Shown in pieces: positions 16,764-25,366 of a stretch of DNA of 54,553 nucleotides (position 1 is its first letter; each line of letters begins with the position of its first letter). The DNA is taken from contig CALBFA010000029.1 in NCBI GenBank assembly GCA_937888365.1, positions 1-54,553 of the forward strand, written 5' to 3'. The notes under the pieces are model-generated. The model was not told the origin of the DNA. It was given only the letters and a program-made list of their open reading frames with translations, and made no database searches. This DNA is from an uncultured Fidelibacterota bacterium (GTDB lineage Bacteria > Fidelibacterota > UBA8477 > JABMPR01). Both the position numbers and the translations under genes were made by a program.

Positions 16764-17832
16764 AAGGCGGTTTAATAATTTCTGCCCTTAATTTTTTTCC
16801 TCTAATGATTAAATAAATTGTTGCCCCAATTTTGTGAAAAGGAGCATTAATATAAGCAATTCCAATTCCTAAACCCAGGCTAGGAGACTGGCCACCACTT
16901 GTTACAACCCCCATCTGTACATTATCGCAAAATACTTCATAACCTTGCCGTGGAAGCCCACGCTCTAGCATTTTAAATGCAACTAAAAAACGCTTAACTT
17001 TATTCTCTTTTTGACCTTGTAATGCTTTTTGCCCAAGGAATTCTTCGCCATATAAATCACAAGCCCACTGAATTTTTGCTTCCAGAGGTGATGTCGTCGC
17101 ATCAATATCATTTCCATACAAACAGTATTTCATTTCAATTCGCAAGGTATCTCGGGCACCCAAGCCAACGAGGGTAATCTTATCTTCATTTTTATCTGCA
17201 TAGATACGAGACCAAATTACATCACTATCATTTTTAGAATGATAAATCTCGTAGCCATGTTCGCCCGTATAACCTGTTCGAGAAAGAATGACAGGGATGC
17301 CATCAATTGATGTTTCGATAAAATGGTAGAACGAAAGCGACTCTAAATTATCTGAAACTAACTCTTGCATGATGTCTTTAGTGTCGGGTCCCTGGAGTGC
17401 CAACAGTGCTGTATCATCCGAAATATTCGTCAATTTTACATCATACGATTTTGCGAGATCAAGCATATGTGCCCAATCTTTGTCTAAATTTGAGGCATTG
17501 ACAACGAGCAGAATCTTGGATTCAAAGCGATAAACCAATAAATCGTCAACGATGCCGCCATCTTCATAACACATGGCCGAATATTGTACTTGTCCAATGT
17601 TTAATGCGCGTACATTATTCATTGTTAAAAATTGTGTGAACTCTAGGAATTCAACACCCTCAACCCAAATTTCACCCATGTGGCTTACATCAAAAAGTCC
17701 CGCAGAGGATCGCACCGCGAGGTGTTCTTTCACAATGCCTTCATATTGAATGGGCATTTCATAACCAGCAAAAGGTACCATTTTAGCATTGGCTTTAAGA
17801 TGGTATTTATGGAATGGCGTGAGTTTGTTCAT
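16741..17832 (-). CDS. gcvT: Aminomethyltransferase (glycine cleavage T protein)
   Basis: GcvT transfers the methylene group from aminomethylated H protein to tetrahydrofolate and releases ammonia. The 363-residue length matches E. coli GcvT (364). Seen motifs: MVPFAGYEMPIQY, RSSAGLFDVSHMGEI, ALLALQGPDT, RTGYTGEHGYEI and GLGARDTLRIEMKYCLYG, all typical of true T proteins. I chose ATG 17832 because GAGAGGAAA directly precedes it; the frame extends further upstream without a ribosome site. gcvH and gcvP are not in the window. The gene sits between lhgO and ftsK on the same strand. Confidence 0.95.
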   Translation of the reverse strand: MNKLTPFHKYHLKANAKMVPFAGYEMPIQYEGIVKEHLAVRSSAGLFDVSHMGEIWVEGVEFLEFTQFLTMNNVRALNIGQVQYSAMCYEDGGIVDDLLVYRFESKILLVVNASNLDKDWAHMLDLAKSYDVKLTNISDDTALLALQGPDTKDIMQELVSDNLESLSFYHFIETSIDGIPVILSRTGYTGEHGYEIYHSKNDSDVIWSRIYADKNEDKITLVGLGARDTLRIEMKYCLYGNDIDATTSPLEAKIQWACDLYGEEFLGQKALQGQKENKVKRFLVAFKMLERGLPRQGYEVFCDNVQMGVVTSGGQSPSLGLGIGIAYINAPFHKIGATIYLIIRGKKLRAEIIKPPFVPSNTN

Positions 17833-17898
17833 TTTCCTCTCTTTTTTGTTGGCGCAATCTAAGTCGTTTTTTTGGGGCTCAAATGACAAAGTGTCCCT

Positions 17899-19086
17899 TT
17901 AGAGTTGAATACTTTTAATTTTTTCGCCTATGAATCGTGCGATTTCTAAGCTTGCAGTCGCTGCGGGTGAAGGTGCATTTAAAACATGTAAACTATTTTT
18001 CCCAAAGACAAATTTAAAATCATCTACCAACTCTCCGTTGGGTAATAATGCCTGAGCTCTCACTCCCGCTTTTGAAGGTATTAAATCGTCTATCGTAATT
18101 GACGGAATCATTCTTTGAACAGTCTTATGAAATAATTTTTTACTGAGGGACCTGACGACCTCTTCGATACCTACTTTAATATATTTTTGTGCGAGCTTCA
18201 AAGTCCCGGAATAAGTCAATGTTTCAATTAATTCAATTGGATTAATTTCATTCCATCGATAACCTTCTCTAGCAAGAGCTAGAACAGCATTGGGTCCGAC
18301 GTGAATTGAACCATCCATCATCGGTGTAAAATGGACACCTAAAAATGGGAAATCAGGATTTGGTACGGGATAAATCATGCTTTGAATTAGATTTGATTTT
18401 TTCGATTTAAGCTGAAAATATTCACCGCGAAAGGGAATAATTTTCACATCAATCTTCTCAATAAATTTCAAAGCAACTTTATCCGAATAAAGCCCAGCAC
18501 AATTTATTGCGAATTTATACTTAATGTCACGATTGTTCGTTTTAATAACCTTATCGTTTTCAACGGAAAGGAGTGTTTCACCAAAATAAATTTCACCGCC
18601 CATTTCCAGAATATCTTTTAAAATGGATTCCGATACCAATTTATAGTCAACAATCGCTGTATCGGGTAAATTCAATGCGGCTGATGCAGTAACATTCGGC
18701 TCAATTTCATTAATTTCCGATTGAGCCATCCAACAATGATTAATCTTATTGACCTCTGCCCTTTTTTGAAGTGACTTTAATCCATCGATTTCCAGCGGCG
18801 TATGCGCAATAATAAATTTGCCAATGTTCTTAAACGGAATATCCTTTAATTCGCAATATTCCTTTAAACTCTTATTCCCTGCTTTCGCCATTGCCGCTTT
18901 TGCGTTTCCTGGTTTATAATAAATCCCCGAATGAATAACGCCACTGTTTCGACCTGTCTGATGGTATGCAACACCGGATTCTTTTTCAATAATAAGCACT
19001 TTAAGTTTGGGCTTGTTAATTAATATTTGTCGACCCGTGGCAAGCCCAACAATTCCAGCGCCAATGATGACGACATCATATATCAT
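17899..19086 (-). CDS. lhgO: L-2-hydroxyglutarate oxidase
   Basis: This is a 395-residue FAD-dependent enzyme of the DAO family that oxidises L-2-hydroxyglutarate to 2-oxoglutarate. The dinucleotide-binding motif VIIGAGIVGLATGRQ is at residues 6-20. The family signature follows: EKESGVAYHQTGRNSGVIHSG and IYYKPGNAKA. The C-terminal half has the LhgO pattern (PVPNPDFPFLGVHFTP, VHVGPN-like IHVGPNAVLAL, KAGVRAQ). The start overlaps the stop of the NusG-like gene by four bases (ATGA), so the two are coupled. Glycerol-3-phosphate dehydrogenase-like alternatives are less likely given the motif set. Confidence 0.92.
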   Translation of the reverse strand: MIYDVVIIGAGIVGLATGRQILINKPKLKVLIIEKESGVAYHQTGRNSGVIHSGIYYKPGNAKAAMAKAGNKSLKEYCELKDIPFKNIGKFIIAHTPLEIDGLKSLQKRAEVNKINHCWMAQSEINEIEPNVTASAALNLPDTAIVDYKLVSESILKDILEMGGEIYFGETLLSVENDKVIKTNNRDIKYKFAINCAGLYSDKVALKFIEKIDVKIIPFRGEYFQLKSKKSNLIQSMIYPVPNPDFPFLGVHFTPMMDGSIHVGPNAVLALAREGYRWNEINPIELIETLTYSGTLKLAQKYIKVGIEEVVRSLSKKLFHKTVQRMIPSITIDDLIPSKAGVRAQALLPNGELVDDFKFVFGKNSLHVLNAPSPAATASLEIARFIGEKIKSIQL

Positions 19087-19610
19087 GATATTGCCTCATC
19101 ACTTAACTCTAAATCGTTTACTTCAACTTTTAATTTGAATGATAATTGGAGTTTTTCGAATTCAAGGTACAGCGAATCCCCCTCGGGGAGCGTTACGATG
19201 CGTCCGACCAAACCTTTGAATTGACCCTCAATAATTTTGACTTTTCGACCTAATATAAAATGATCTTCAAGTACTAAATTAGCTTTTGCTTCTAAGGCAA
19301 TTCTTATGGATTCTATCTCATAATCAGGGATTATCGTCCATTTACCAGCAAATCTAAAGATATTGACAACGCCTGGAGTTTCGAGAATGGGTATTCGGTC
19401 TTTTAAAAACATACGACAAAAAATGAATCCTCGGATGAGTGGTTCTTCAATTTTTTTCTTCCGATCACTCCATTGGCTAATTTTGGTGACGAGGGGTAAA
19501 TACGTTTCTATATTAAGTTGAGTTAATCTTTCACATACTTTTTTTTCGTGACGCGCTTTGACGTAGAATGCAAACCAATGCATCTCATCGTAGAGTTTTC
19601 TAGTGTCCAT
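19083..19610 (-). CDS. NusG paralogue (UpxY/RfaH-type antiterminator)
   Basis: The 175-residue protein has a NusG N-terminal domain: WFAFYVKARHEKKVCERL at about 12-29, then IETYLPLVTKISQWSDRKKK, RGFIFCRM and PGVVNIFRF. A C-terminal KOW domain follows with GRKVKIIEGQFKGLVGRIV at about 126-144. The basic loop after YLPLV and the short spacing are like the specialised paralogues (UpxY, RfaH, LoaP), which keep RNA polymerase going through particular operons, rather than housekeeping NusG. No polysaccharide cluster is nearby. The start at 19610 overlaps ruvA by 11 bases; a later ATG at 19580 (EMHWFAFYV) is possible. Confidence 0.85.
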   Translation of the reverse strand: MDTRKLYDEMHWFAFYVKARHEKKVCERLTQLNIETYLPLVTKISQWSDRKKKIEEPLIRGFIFCRMFLKDRIPILETPGVVNIFRFAGKWTIIPDYEIESIRIALEAKANLVLEDHFILGRKVKIIEGQFKGLVGRIVTLPEGDSLYLEFEKLQLSFKLKVEVNDLELSDEAIS

Positions 19611-20205
19611 GTTTGAGTGCGCGCTTAATCAAAATCTGCGTTTCTTTTATTTCGGGATTATTTTTTATGATATCCATGACGCGAGCAAGTCCTTCGGCGC
19701 GTGACAATCCTAACGTTTCGAGAGCCGCAACGGCCTCTTCGGCAATGCTATATTCTTTAAGTCCTGTCACTGCATTGCCCATATCGTTCCAATCGGGACG
19801 CTCTTTTTGTAGTTTTGTTTTGAGTTCAAGAATGACACGTTTCGCTGTCTTTAAACCAATACCCGGCAAGGTTGAAAGTGATTTTGAATCTTCGCTCAAT
19901 ACCCAATTCACAATGACGTCAATCGTAGCATGAGATAAAATATTCAGTGCGTTTTTAGGACCTATTTTCGAAACACTCAACAGAAGTAAAAACATACTGC
20001 GCTCGGCTTCGGTTCTAAAACCGTATAAATCGAGAACGTCTTCTCTAACATGTAAATACGTATAAATCTTAATATCAGTTGAAACACCACGAATAGAGTC
20101 AGCAGTCGCATCACTAATTTTAATGGAATAGCCAATATTATGCGTCTCAAGTACAAGTAATCCGTTTTTCGTACTCATTGCTTTCCCAACGATATATTCA
20201 TACAT
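19600..20205 (-). CDS. ruvA: Holliday junction DNA helicase subunit RuvA
   Basis: RuvA binds Holliday junctions and loads the RuvB motor. The 201-residue protein has the N-terminal OB fold (MYEYIVGKAMSTKNG to HVREDVLDLYGF), two helix-hairpin-helix motifs (SKIGPKNALNILS, LPGIGLKTAKRVILELK) and a C-terminal RuvB-binding domain (EEAVAALETLGLSRAEG). It follows ruvC by eight bases. ruvB is not in the window. It overlaps the NusG-like gene downstream by 11 bases. Confidence 0.96.
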   Translation of the reverse strand: MYEYIVGKAMSTKNGLLVLETHNIGYSIKISDATADSIRGVSTDIKIYTYLHVREDVLDLYGFRTEAERSMFLLLLSVSKIGPKNALNILSHATIDVIVNWVLSEDSKSLSTLPGIGLKTAKRVILELKTKLQKERPDWNDMGNAVTGLKEYSIAEEAVAALETLGLSRAEGLARVMDIIKNNPEIKETQILIKRALKHGH

Positions 20206-20213
20206 AATCTAGC

Positions 20214-20690
20214 CTACTTCCATTTAGAATTTAAACCATGACAAATCGCAATAGCCAGAGCGTCCGATGCATCCAAAGAAGAAATTTTATCTTTGAGATT
20301 AAGGAGTCGCTGCACCATAAAACGAACTTGCTCCTTATCAGCGGCGCCGTTGCCTGTTACAGACGACTTAATTTTTCGAGCCGAATATTCAGCAATCTTT
20401 AATTGACATCGCTTCCCAGCCACCATCGCAGCCCCTCGGACATGACCCATTTTAAGCGCTGTACTTGCATTTTTCCCATAGAACGCTTCCTCAATTGACA
20501 TGACTTCAGGTTTATGCTCAATAATAATTTTTTCAATCTCGTTTGATAAAAAAAATAATTTGTCTGCGAATTCAATTTTGGGATCCGGCGAAATCGTGCC
20601 TGTATGGACGAAATGGAATTGATTCCCATCGTAATTTATTAGGCCAAAACCTAAGTTTCGTAAACCTGGATCGATCCCTAGAATAATCAG
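20214..20690 (-). CDS. ruvC: Holliday junction endonuclease RuvC, non-AUG start
   Basis: RuvC cuts Holliday junctions with two metal ions. Starting from the first ATG gives only 95 residues and would lose the first catalytic Asp. The frame is open upstream and encodes IILGIDPGLRNLGFG, the canonical RuvC N-terminus, then a segment joining to MSIEEAFYGKNASTALKMG. Catalytic acids are seen at Asp in GIDPG, Glu in SIEEAF, and two Asp in DASDALAIA. Between an in-frame TAG and this motif there is no ATG, GTG or TTG. CTG 20690 is the best start, with AGAAGGA about ten bases upstream; ATT 20687 is the alternative. The protein is 158 residues, full length for the family, and begins one base after the yebC stop. 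Confidence 0.9.
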   Translation of the reverse strand: MIILGIDPGLRNLGFGLINYDGNQFHFVHTGTISPDPKIEFADKLFFLSNEIEKIIIEHKPEVMSIEEAFYGKNASTALKMGHVRGAAMVAGKRCQLKIAEYSARKIKSSVTGNGAADKEQVRFMVQRLLNLKDKISSLDASDALAIAICHGLNSKWK

Positions 20691-20691
20691 T

Positions 20692-21438
20692 TTATTCGAT
20701 TCCTTCTAGCATTTCGTCCGTAAAATTCACGCTGGCTGACATACTTTGTACGTCTTCCTGATCATCAATAACGTCGAGAAATTTTACAACTTTCGCAATG
20801 TCATCTTGCGGAACTTCCGTAAAATCGTTAGGGATTTTTTGGATTTGAGCACTATCAACATTATAGCCGAGAGCCGTCAATGCCTCTTGAACCGAGAATA
20901 AATCGTTCGGCTGAGTTATAATCTCAAAATGGTCATCTTCTTTTTCGAAGTCTTCAGCGCCAGCGTCCAAAGCATGCATCATCACATCATCTTCGTCCAA
21001 TCCTTCACATGGAATTTGAATAAGGCCTTTCGTTTCAAACATCCATGAAACCGAACCACTACTTGCTAAATTGCCGCCGTGTTTTGTTAATAAATGGCGA
21101 ATTTCACTAACCGTACGTTTTTTATTATCCGTCACACCTTCAATAATAATGGCGACACCTGCAGGGCCATATCCTTCATATACAAATTCTTCGTATGAAA
21201 CACCTTCGAGTGTGCCCAAACCTTTTTTGATGGCTTTTTCGATGTTGGTCGATGGCATATTCGCACCTTTCGCCGATAAAATGGCTGTTCTAAGGCGCGG
21301 ATTTGTCGATTCGTCTCCACCTCCTTGACGTGCAGCAATCGTAATTTCCTTGCCTAGTCGGGTAAATACTTTTCCTCTAACAGCATCAACAACTTCTTTT
21401 TTTCGACGTATATTCGCCCACTTACTATGTCCAGACAT
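20692..21438 (-). CDS. yebC: YebC/PmpR family regulator
   Basis: This 248-residue protein is a YebC/TACO1 family member, known as a DNA-binding regulator in some bacteria and as a translation factor easing ribosome stalling in others. It opens with the hallmark MSGHSKWANIRRKKEVVDA and GKVFTRLGKEITIAARQGG. It also has NPRLRTAILSAKGANMP and YEGYGPAGVAIIIE. It sits just before ruvC, and yebC-ruvC-ruvA is a common arrangement in bacteria. The start has no nearby alternatives. Confidence 0.96.
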   Translation of the reverse strand: MSGHSKWANIRRKKEVVDAVRGKVFTRLGKEITIAARQGGGDESTNPRLRTAILSAKGANMPSTNIEKAIKKGLGTLEGVSYEEFVYEGYGPAGVAIIIEGVTDNKKRTVSEIRHLLTKHGGNLASSGSVSWMFETKGLIQIPCEGLDEDDVMMHALDAGAEDFEKEDDHFEIITQPNDLFSVQEALTALGYNVDSAQIQKIPNDFTEVPQDDIAKVVKFLDVIDDQEDVQSMSASVNFTDEMLEGIE

Positions 21439-21476
21439 TCTCTAGTTCTCCAATATCATCATTAATTTTAGACACA

Positions 21477-21935
21477 TCATTTTTTCGTTTGCCATTCTTC
21501 TGTTCGGACAATCCATGCGGCTGGATAGCCTTTTTGACGCGCTTCAATTTGAAATTTTTCCGCTTCTTCTCGCGTGTCAAATTTACCCACTCTAATTTTG
21601 TAATAAGGACTATCAAAAACGAGTTCTAGCGATTCTTGAAATACTTCACGAGCGGATGACTCTAATGTTAAAGCGCTGGCATAGTCGCTTGTTTGGACTA
21701 ATTGGATTTGAAAAATAAATCTGCGACTATTTTCTGCTACTCCTGAAACTTTTAATGAATCTTGAATCCTTTTAATTTTTAAACTTTGTTCAATATTATG
21801 CACTACGAAAGGTTCATTTAACTCTCGTGTCCACTTATTGAGCGAACTTGGATCAAATCGTCCTTCATCATTTTCTGCAGAGAAACCGACTACAAAAAAG
21901 ATGCATGCACTAATAAATACCAATTTCCGATTCAT
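21477..21935 (-). CDS. Secreted SPOR-domain protein
   Basis: I chose ATG 21935, giving 152 residues with a signal peptide (MNRKLVFISACIFFVVGFSA). The longer frame would put 16 residues in front of it. The C-terminal half is a SPOR domain (about 75-148): RFIFQIQLVQTSDYASALTLE, SPYYKIRVGKFDTREEAEKFQ and GYPAAWIVRTEEW. SPOR domains bind denuded glycan strands of septal peptidoglycan. The gene overlaps batE by 26 bases and is probably the last gene of the bat operon. It could help place the Bat complex or another partner at the septum. Confidence 0.85.
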   Translation of the reverse strand: MNRKLVFISACIFFVVGFSAENDEGRFDPSSLNKWTRELNEPFVVHNIEQSLKIKRIQDSLKVSGVAENSRRFIFQIQLVQTSDYASALTLESSAREVFQESLELVFDSPYYKIRVGKFDTREEAEKFQIEARQKGYPAAWIVRTEEWQTKK

Positions 21936-22671
21936 GTATCCAGCCATTTTTTCCATCGTCCAATTTAAACTCCATCCATTCATTTGCAGTATTAATTATT
22001 TTACCTTCAGCACCTTCATGCAATTTAAAAAGTACCTTGCTATTATGTAAAGGAGCGCTCATCACTGAAGATTCTTCTTTGAGGATAACCATATTTTTTT
22101 CGGATGAACTTTTAACGCGGTATATAAACCATCCTGATGATCCAACCGTCAATAATATGACAATAATTAGTGTCGTAAGTCCGCTTAATTTTATCCCGAA
22201 TATTTTTTTTATATTAAATATTTTGATGGAAAATATAAAAGCAAGGATGAGCCAAAAGACGACTGAAAACCACGCCAATGTCTCCAAACTAGGATATTTG
22301 CGAACACTTTTCAACATTTCGACAAGGGGCATAAGTTCGGTTTTTTCAATTTTATCTTTAAAATGGAGACGCGTTAATTCAATATTATATCCGATGTCCT
22401 CATGCTTTGGCATAAGCTTTTGCGCTTTTCTATAATATAGAATCGAATGGCCGTACTCCGTCTTTTTATAGTAGATATTTCCAATATTATAATACAATTC
22501 CCACGATTCATAACTCTGCGCTTCAATCGATTGAAAGGCTTCTAGTGATGTCTCATAGTCGCCATTTCGATAGGCTTCGACACCTTGTGAAAAGGCATGA
22601 TTATTACTATCATCGTCCGCAAATATGACAGAGAATCCAAGCAATATCAAAGAAAGCATTATCCGATTCAT
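21910..22671 (-). CDS. batE: BatE: TPR protein with C-terminal SH3-like domain
   Basis: The 253-residue protein has a signal peptide (MNRIMLSLILLGFSVIFA) and TPR repeats at about 25-100 (GVEAYRNGDYETSLEAF, YYNIGNIYYKKTEYGHSILYYRKA). Two membrane helices follow at about 128-150 and 160-185. A C-terminal SH3-like domain (about 195-253) contains MVILKEESSVMSAPLHNSKVLFKLHEG and NGWIHESEIG. This order matches BatE of Bacteroides aerotolerance-type operons. It overlaps batD by four bases and the SPOR gene by 26. Confidence 0.88.
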   Translation of the reverse strand: MNRIMLSLILLGFSVIFADDDSNNHAFSQGVEAYRNGDYETSLEAFQSIEAQSYESWELYYNIGNIYYKKTEYGHSILYYRKAQKLMPKHEDIGYNIELTRLHFKDKIEKTELMPLVEMLKSVRKYPSLETLAWFSVVFWLILAFIFSIKIFNIKKIFGIKLSGLTTLIIVILLTVGSSGWFIYRVKSSSEKNMVILKEESSVMSAPLHNSKVLFKLHEGAEGKIINTANEWMEFKLDDGKNGWIHESEIGIY

Positions 22672-24452
22672 GATATTTTCCCTTTCTCCAGCATATCTAA
22701 AATAGCATAGGTTTCATCATAAAGTTTAGAAACATCACCGGAAAAGCCATTGGGAGCAAATCGACCTGCATTTAATGTCCGAATAAAATCTGATACTAAT
22801 TGAATGTTATTTTCGGGCATCTTACGTTCGACTGCGATTTGGATCATGGCATCAAATTCAAGTGATTGGCTCGAGACATTGAAAATATCACCTAAATAAT
22901 CTAAGAGAATAGAATGTATCTTTGACGTTTGAATATCGTAATCTTCATTTTTATTGATTTTATTAAGCAACGACTTTGCTTTGGAATATGCTTGTTTTTT
23001 TCGTCTCGATATTGGATTTGCGTCAATATGCATGCGATAGCGCTTAGCACCGAACGACCCAAAAATTCCAATAAGTCCAATAATCCATAAACTTAAATAA
23101 GGAATAGAAACGTAAATAGCGTGACCTTTCTTATGCCAAAAATGGGTTGAGGATTGAATAAAACGAATATCATCGTTCAATTTTTGAATCTCTTCCCGCC
23201 TGTATCCTGCAGAATAAAGTGCTGTTGCATCGTCTTTAGCCGTCACAATTATTTTTGCTGCAGGAATTTTTTTTGTGACATATTGCTCCGTTCTAGCATT
23301 GATAAAACTCCAATATAATTGAGGTATCGTAAGCTCCCCTTCTTTACGCGGGACAATCAACCAAACATACTCTCTATACCCTGTATACGTATCTTTCACA
23401 AATTGGAATGCGTCTTTTTTTTCAGGCTCAAAAACATCAAATTTATTTGGATCTAATTTCAGTTCCGGGAATTGAAATTGTTTAAAATTGCCTGAGCCTG
23501 AAATTCTAATTTTGTAGCTTATCGATTCGCCTTTTGCTATCGATTGGGTCGAAATCGTATGTCGAATTGCAAATTCTCCTACGGCACCCTCAAACGAATC
23601 GGGTCGAGGTTCTGGCGGATTTATAACGTGGAATACTAATTTGTCGCTGGATAAAGTCATCCGACGCCAATTATTTGAAAATAATGAGTTATTGAATAGG
23701 GAATTACTTCTCCGCGTTTGTTGTTGAGTTAACACTTGCAAGCCGATTTCAAGCGGGTCAAGAGTAAGTGCGCCACCTTGCGTGGGTGTGTAAACCATCC
23801 TCATAATCGTCGCTTTTTTTATGCGAATGCCATCACGAATTTCATTTCTCCAAACCCCCATATCTTTATCATCTCGTTGTTCATAAAGAAACCCCGTTGG
23901 CTTAGGCTCTGATTCGAGAAAGGGGGATCGAATATCCTTTGTCGTTTCAATGACATAATCGACAACGACAGATTCTCCCATTATTAAATTTGTTTTTGAT
24001 GGGATAGCTCTGAGAGCAAGATGGTTTTGATTGATGGCTTTCGTACCTTTTTTTGAAGTAGCCCCACGCTCATACACCGTTATGTCAATTGGTTTCGTCA
24101 CGTAATTCTTGCCATCTACAGAAAATGGAATTGAAGGGATTTTCACATCGCCTGTTTTCATGGCTATCAAGGTAAAAGCCAAACTTTTAGTACTACTTGT
24201 ACGACCATTGACAATACTATAATTACTCGATTGGGATGGGCGTCCAGCTACCGTAAATGCCTCCATTTTGGGCCAATGCACCTGAGGAAAATTACTCGCG
24301 TTGTTTAGTTCAATCATGTACGTGAATTGTTCCCGTAAAAAGACTTCATTTCGTTCAATACTTGCTGAAAACGTCATTTGATCACTATGAACGACAGCAG
24401 CAAGTCCCATTAATAACAGCAATGTTTTCAATGTTTTACCAGTCTTTTTCAA
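22668..24452 (-). CDS. batD: BatD/oxygen tolerance protein
   Basis: BatD is a large periplasmic protein anchored in the inner membrane. The 594-residue protein has a signal peptide (about 1-23), then repeated immunoglobulin-like beta domains: SIERNEVFLREQFTYMIEL, NLIMGESVVVDYVIET and TISTQSIAKGESISYKIRISG. These match the repeated domain of BatD. One transmembrane helix lies near 455 (IPYLSLWIIGLIGIFG), followed by a helical cytoplasmic tail. It starts at TTG 24452, with AAGGGA eight bases upstream; no ATG is near. It overlaps batC by 17 and batE by four bases. Confidence 0.9.
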   Translation of the reverse strand: MKKTGKTLKTLLLLMGLAAVVHSDQMTFSASIERNEVFLREQFTYMIELNNASNFPQVHWPKMEAFTVAGRPSQSSNYSIVNGRTSSTKSLAFTLIAMKTGDVKIPSIPFSVDGKNYVTKPIDITVYERGATSKKGTKAINQNHLALRAIPSKTNLIMGESVVVDYVIETTKDIRSPFLESEPKPTGFLYEQRDDKDMGVWRNEIRDGIRIKKATIMRMVYTPTQGGALTLDPLEIGLQVLTQQQTRRSNSLFNNSLFSNNWRRMTLSSDKLVFHVINPPEPRPDSFEGAVGEFAIRHTISTQSIAKGESISYKIRISGSGNFKQFQFPELKLDPNKFDVFEPEKKDAFQFVKDTYTGYREYVWLIVPRKEGELTIPQLYWSFINARTEQYVTKKIPAAKIIVTAKDDATALYSAGYRREEIQKLNDDIRFIQSSTHFWHKKGHAIYVSIPYLSLWIIGLIGIFGSFGAKRYRMHIDANPISRRKKQAYSKAKSLLNKINKNEDYDIQTSKIHSILLDYLGDIFNVSSQSLEFDAMIQIAVERKMPENNIQLVSDFIRTLNAGRFAPNGFSGDVSKLYDETYAILDMLEKGKIS

Positions 24453-25230
24453 GTGACTTCCCTTTGGTCTTCATTCGAGCTTGCTTCTGCATATTTTCAA
24501 TTTCACGATTTTCTAATTGTTTTAATATTTGCAAAGCATTTTGCATTTCGGGCTTTTCTTCTTCCGATTCCTTCGCTTCTTGTGCTTGAGGTTTTTCATC
24601 ACCCGATTCGTCTTTTGCATCTTTTTGTTCGGCACTACTTTGATCTTCTTGCGATTCTTGGTCTTGATTTTCTTTGTCTAAAGATTCTTCATTTTGATCC
24701 GATTTATCAGGATTTTGTTCATCAGAATTATTTTGTTGGCTATCTTGAGATTTGTCATTCTCTTCCTGTTGATCTTTATTTTCTTCACCATCTTTAGATT
24801 GCTGTTCTTGCTGTTGTTGTTTCGCCATTAAATTGAGCATCTCAATATTAGCCTTAACATCTTCATCTTTGGGATTATGCTTCAACGCTTTTTTGTAAAA
24901 TTCCAGCGCTTCCTTAAATTCATTTTGCGAAGCTCGAACATTGCCCAAATTATAATAAATATCTGCTAAATCTGTTTTATCACTACCGACGAGCGCTTGT
25001 TCATAATTGCTTTGGGCTTTATCCGTGTTGCCTAATTTAAAATAAGCATTCCCCTGGTTATAAATGACACTGGCATTTTCACCACGTTCTTTAACAACGC
25101 CATCCCACGCATCTATTGCTTTTTGATACTCGCCCGTTTGATATAATTCTTCAGCCGATTGCCCATTAACACCTGCAAAAGGAAGTAAGGAAATAGCCAT
25201 GAATAATGTCGGTATTAATATTTTAATCAT
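24436..25230 (-). CDS. batC: BatC: TPR protein with Gln/Glu-rich tail
   Basis: The 264-residue protein has a signal peptide (about 1-23, ending GVNGQS) and three TPR repeats at about 25-135 (ELYQTGEYQKAIDAWDGV, VIYNQGNAYFKLGNTDKAQ, IYYNLGNVRASQNEFKEALE). A low-complexity tail (about 135-225) is made almost only of Q, E, D, K, S and N. BatC in other operons also pairs TPRs with such a tail. A short helical end follows (NALQILKQLENREIENMQKQ). The gene overlaps batD and lies 136 bp after batB. Confidence 0.88.
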   Translation of the reverse strand: MIKILIPTLFMAISLLPFAGVNGQSAEELYQTGEYQKAIDAWDGVVKERGENASVIYNQGNAYFKLGNTDKAQSNYEQALVGSDKTDLADIYYNLGNVRASQNEFKEALEFYKKALKHNPKDEDVKANIEMLNLMAKQQQQEQQSKDGEENKDQQEENDKSQDSQQNNSDEQNPDKSDQNEESLDKENQDQESQEDQSSAEQKDAKDESGDEKPQAQEAKESEEEKPEMQNALQILKQLENREIENMQKQARMKTKGKSLEKDW

Positions 25231-25366
25231 AATTAATTATTCGTTTAAGTTTTCATATTTAAGTTATTTAAAAAGAGTGCTTCCATTATTTATTCCTGAA
25301 ATAATATTATTTAATAGACAGATATTTTCTGCATGTATGCCATGAAGTGATCTAAATAACATTCTG
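25231..25366 (-). other. batB-batC intergenic region
   Basis: This 136-bp AT-rich gap is the only sizeable break in the bat operon. Just after the batB stop lies a small inverted repeat, AATAAC/GTTATT. A perfect palindrome, AATAATATTATT, sits near the middle. Neither has a T-tract, so I do not call a terminator. A second promoter for batCDE is possible, but I cannot pick a convincing -35. Confidence 0.4.

Noticed and set aside
20214-20629. Frameshifted or split ruvC, suggested by two overlapping short frames
   Set aside because: The second frame is only an out-of-frame overlap. The real frame continues unbroken upstream to the GIDPG motif, so the gene is intact with a non-AUG start.
25231-25366. 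Terminator between batB and batC
   Set aside because: The inverted repeats are short, AT-only and lack a T-tract, and the next gene continues the same operon theme.
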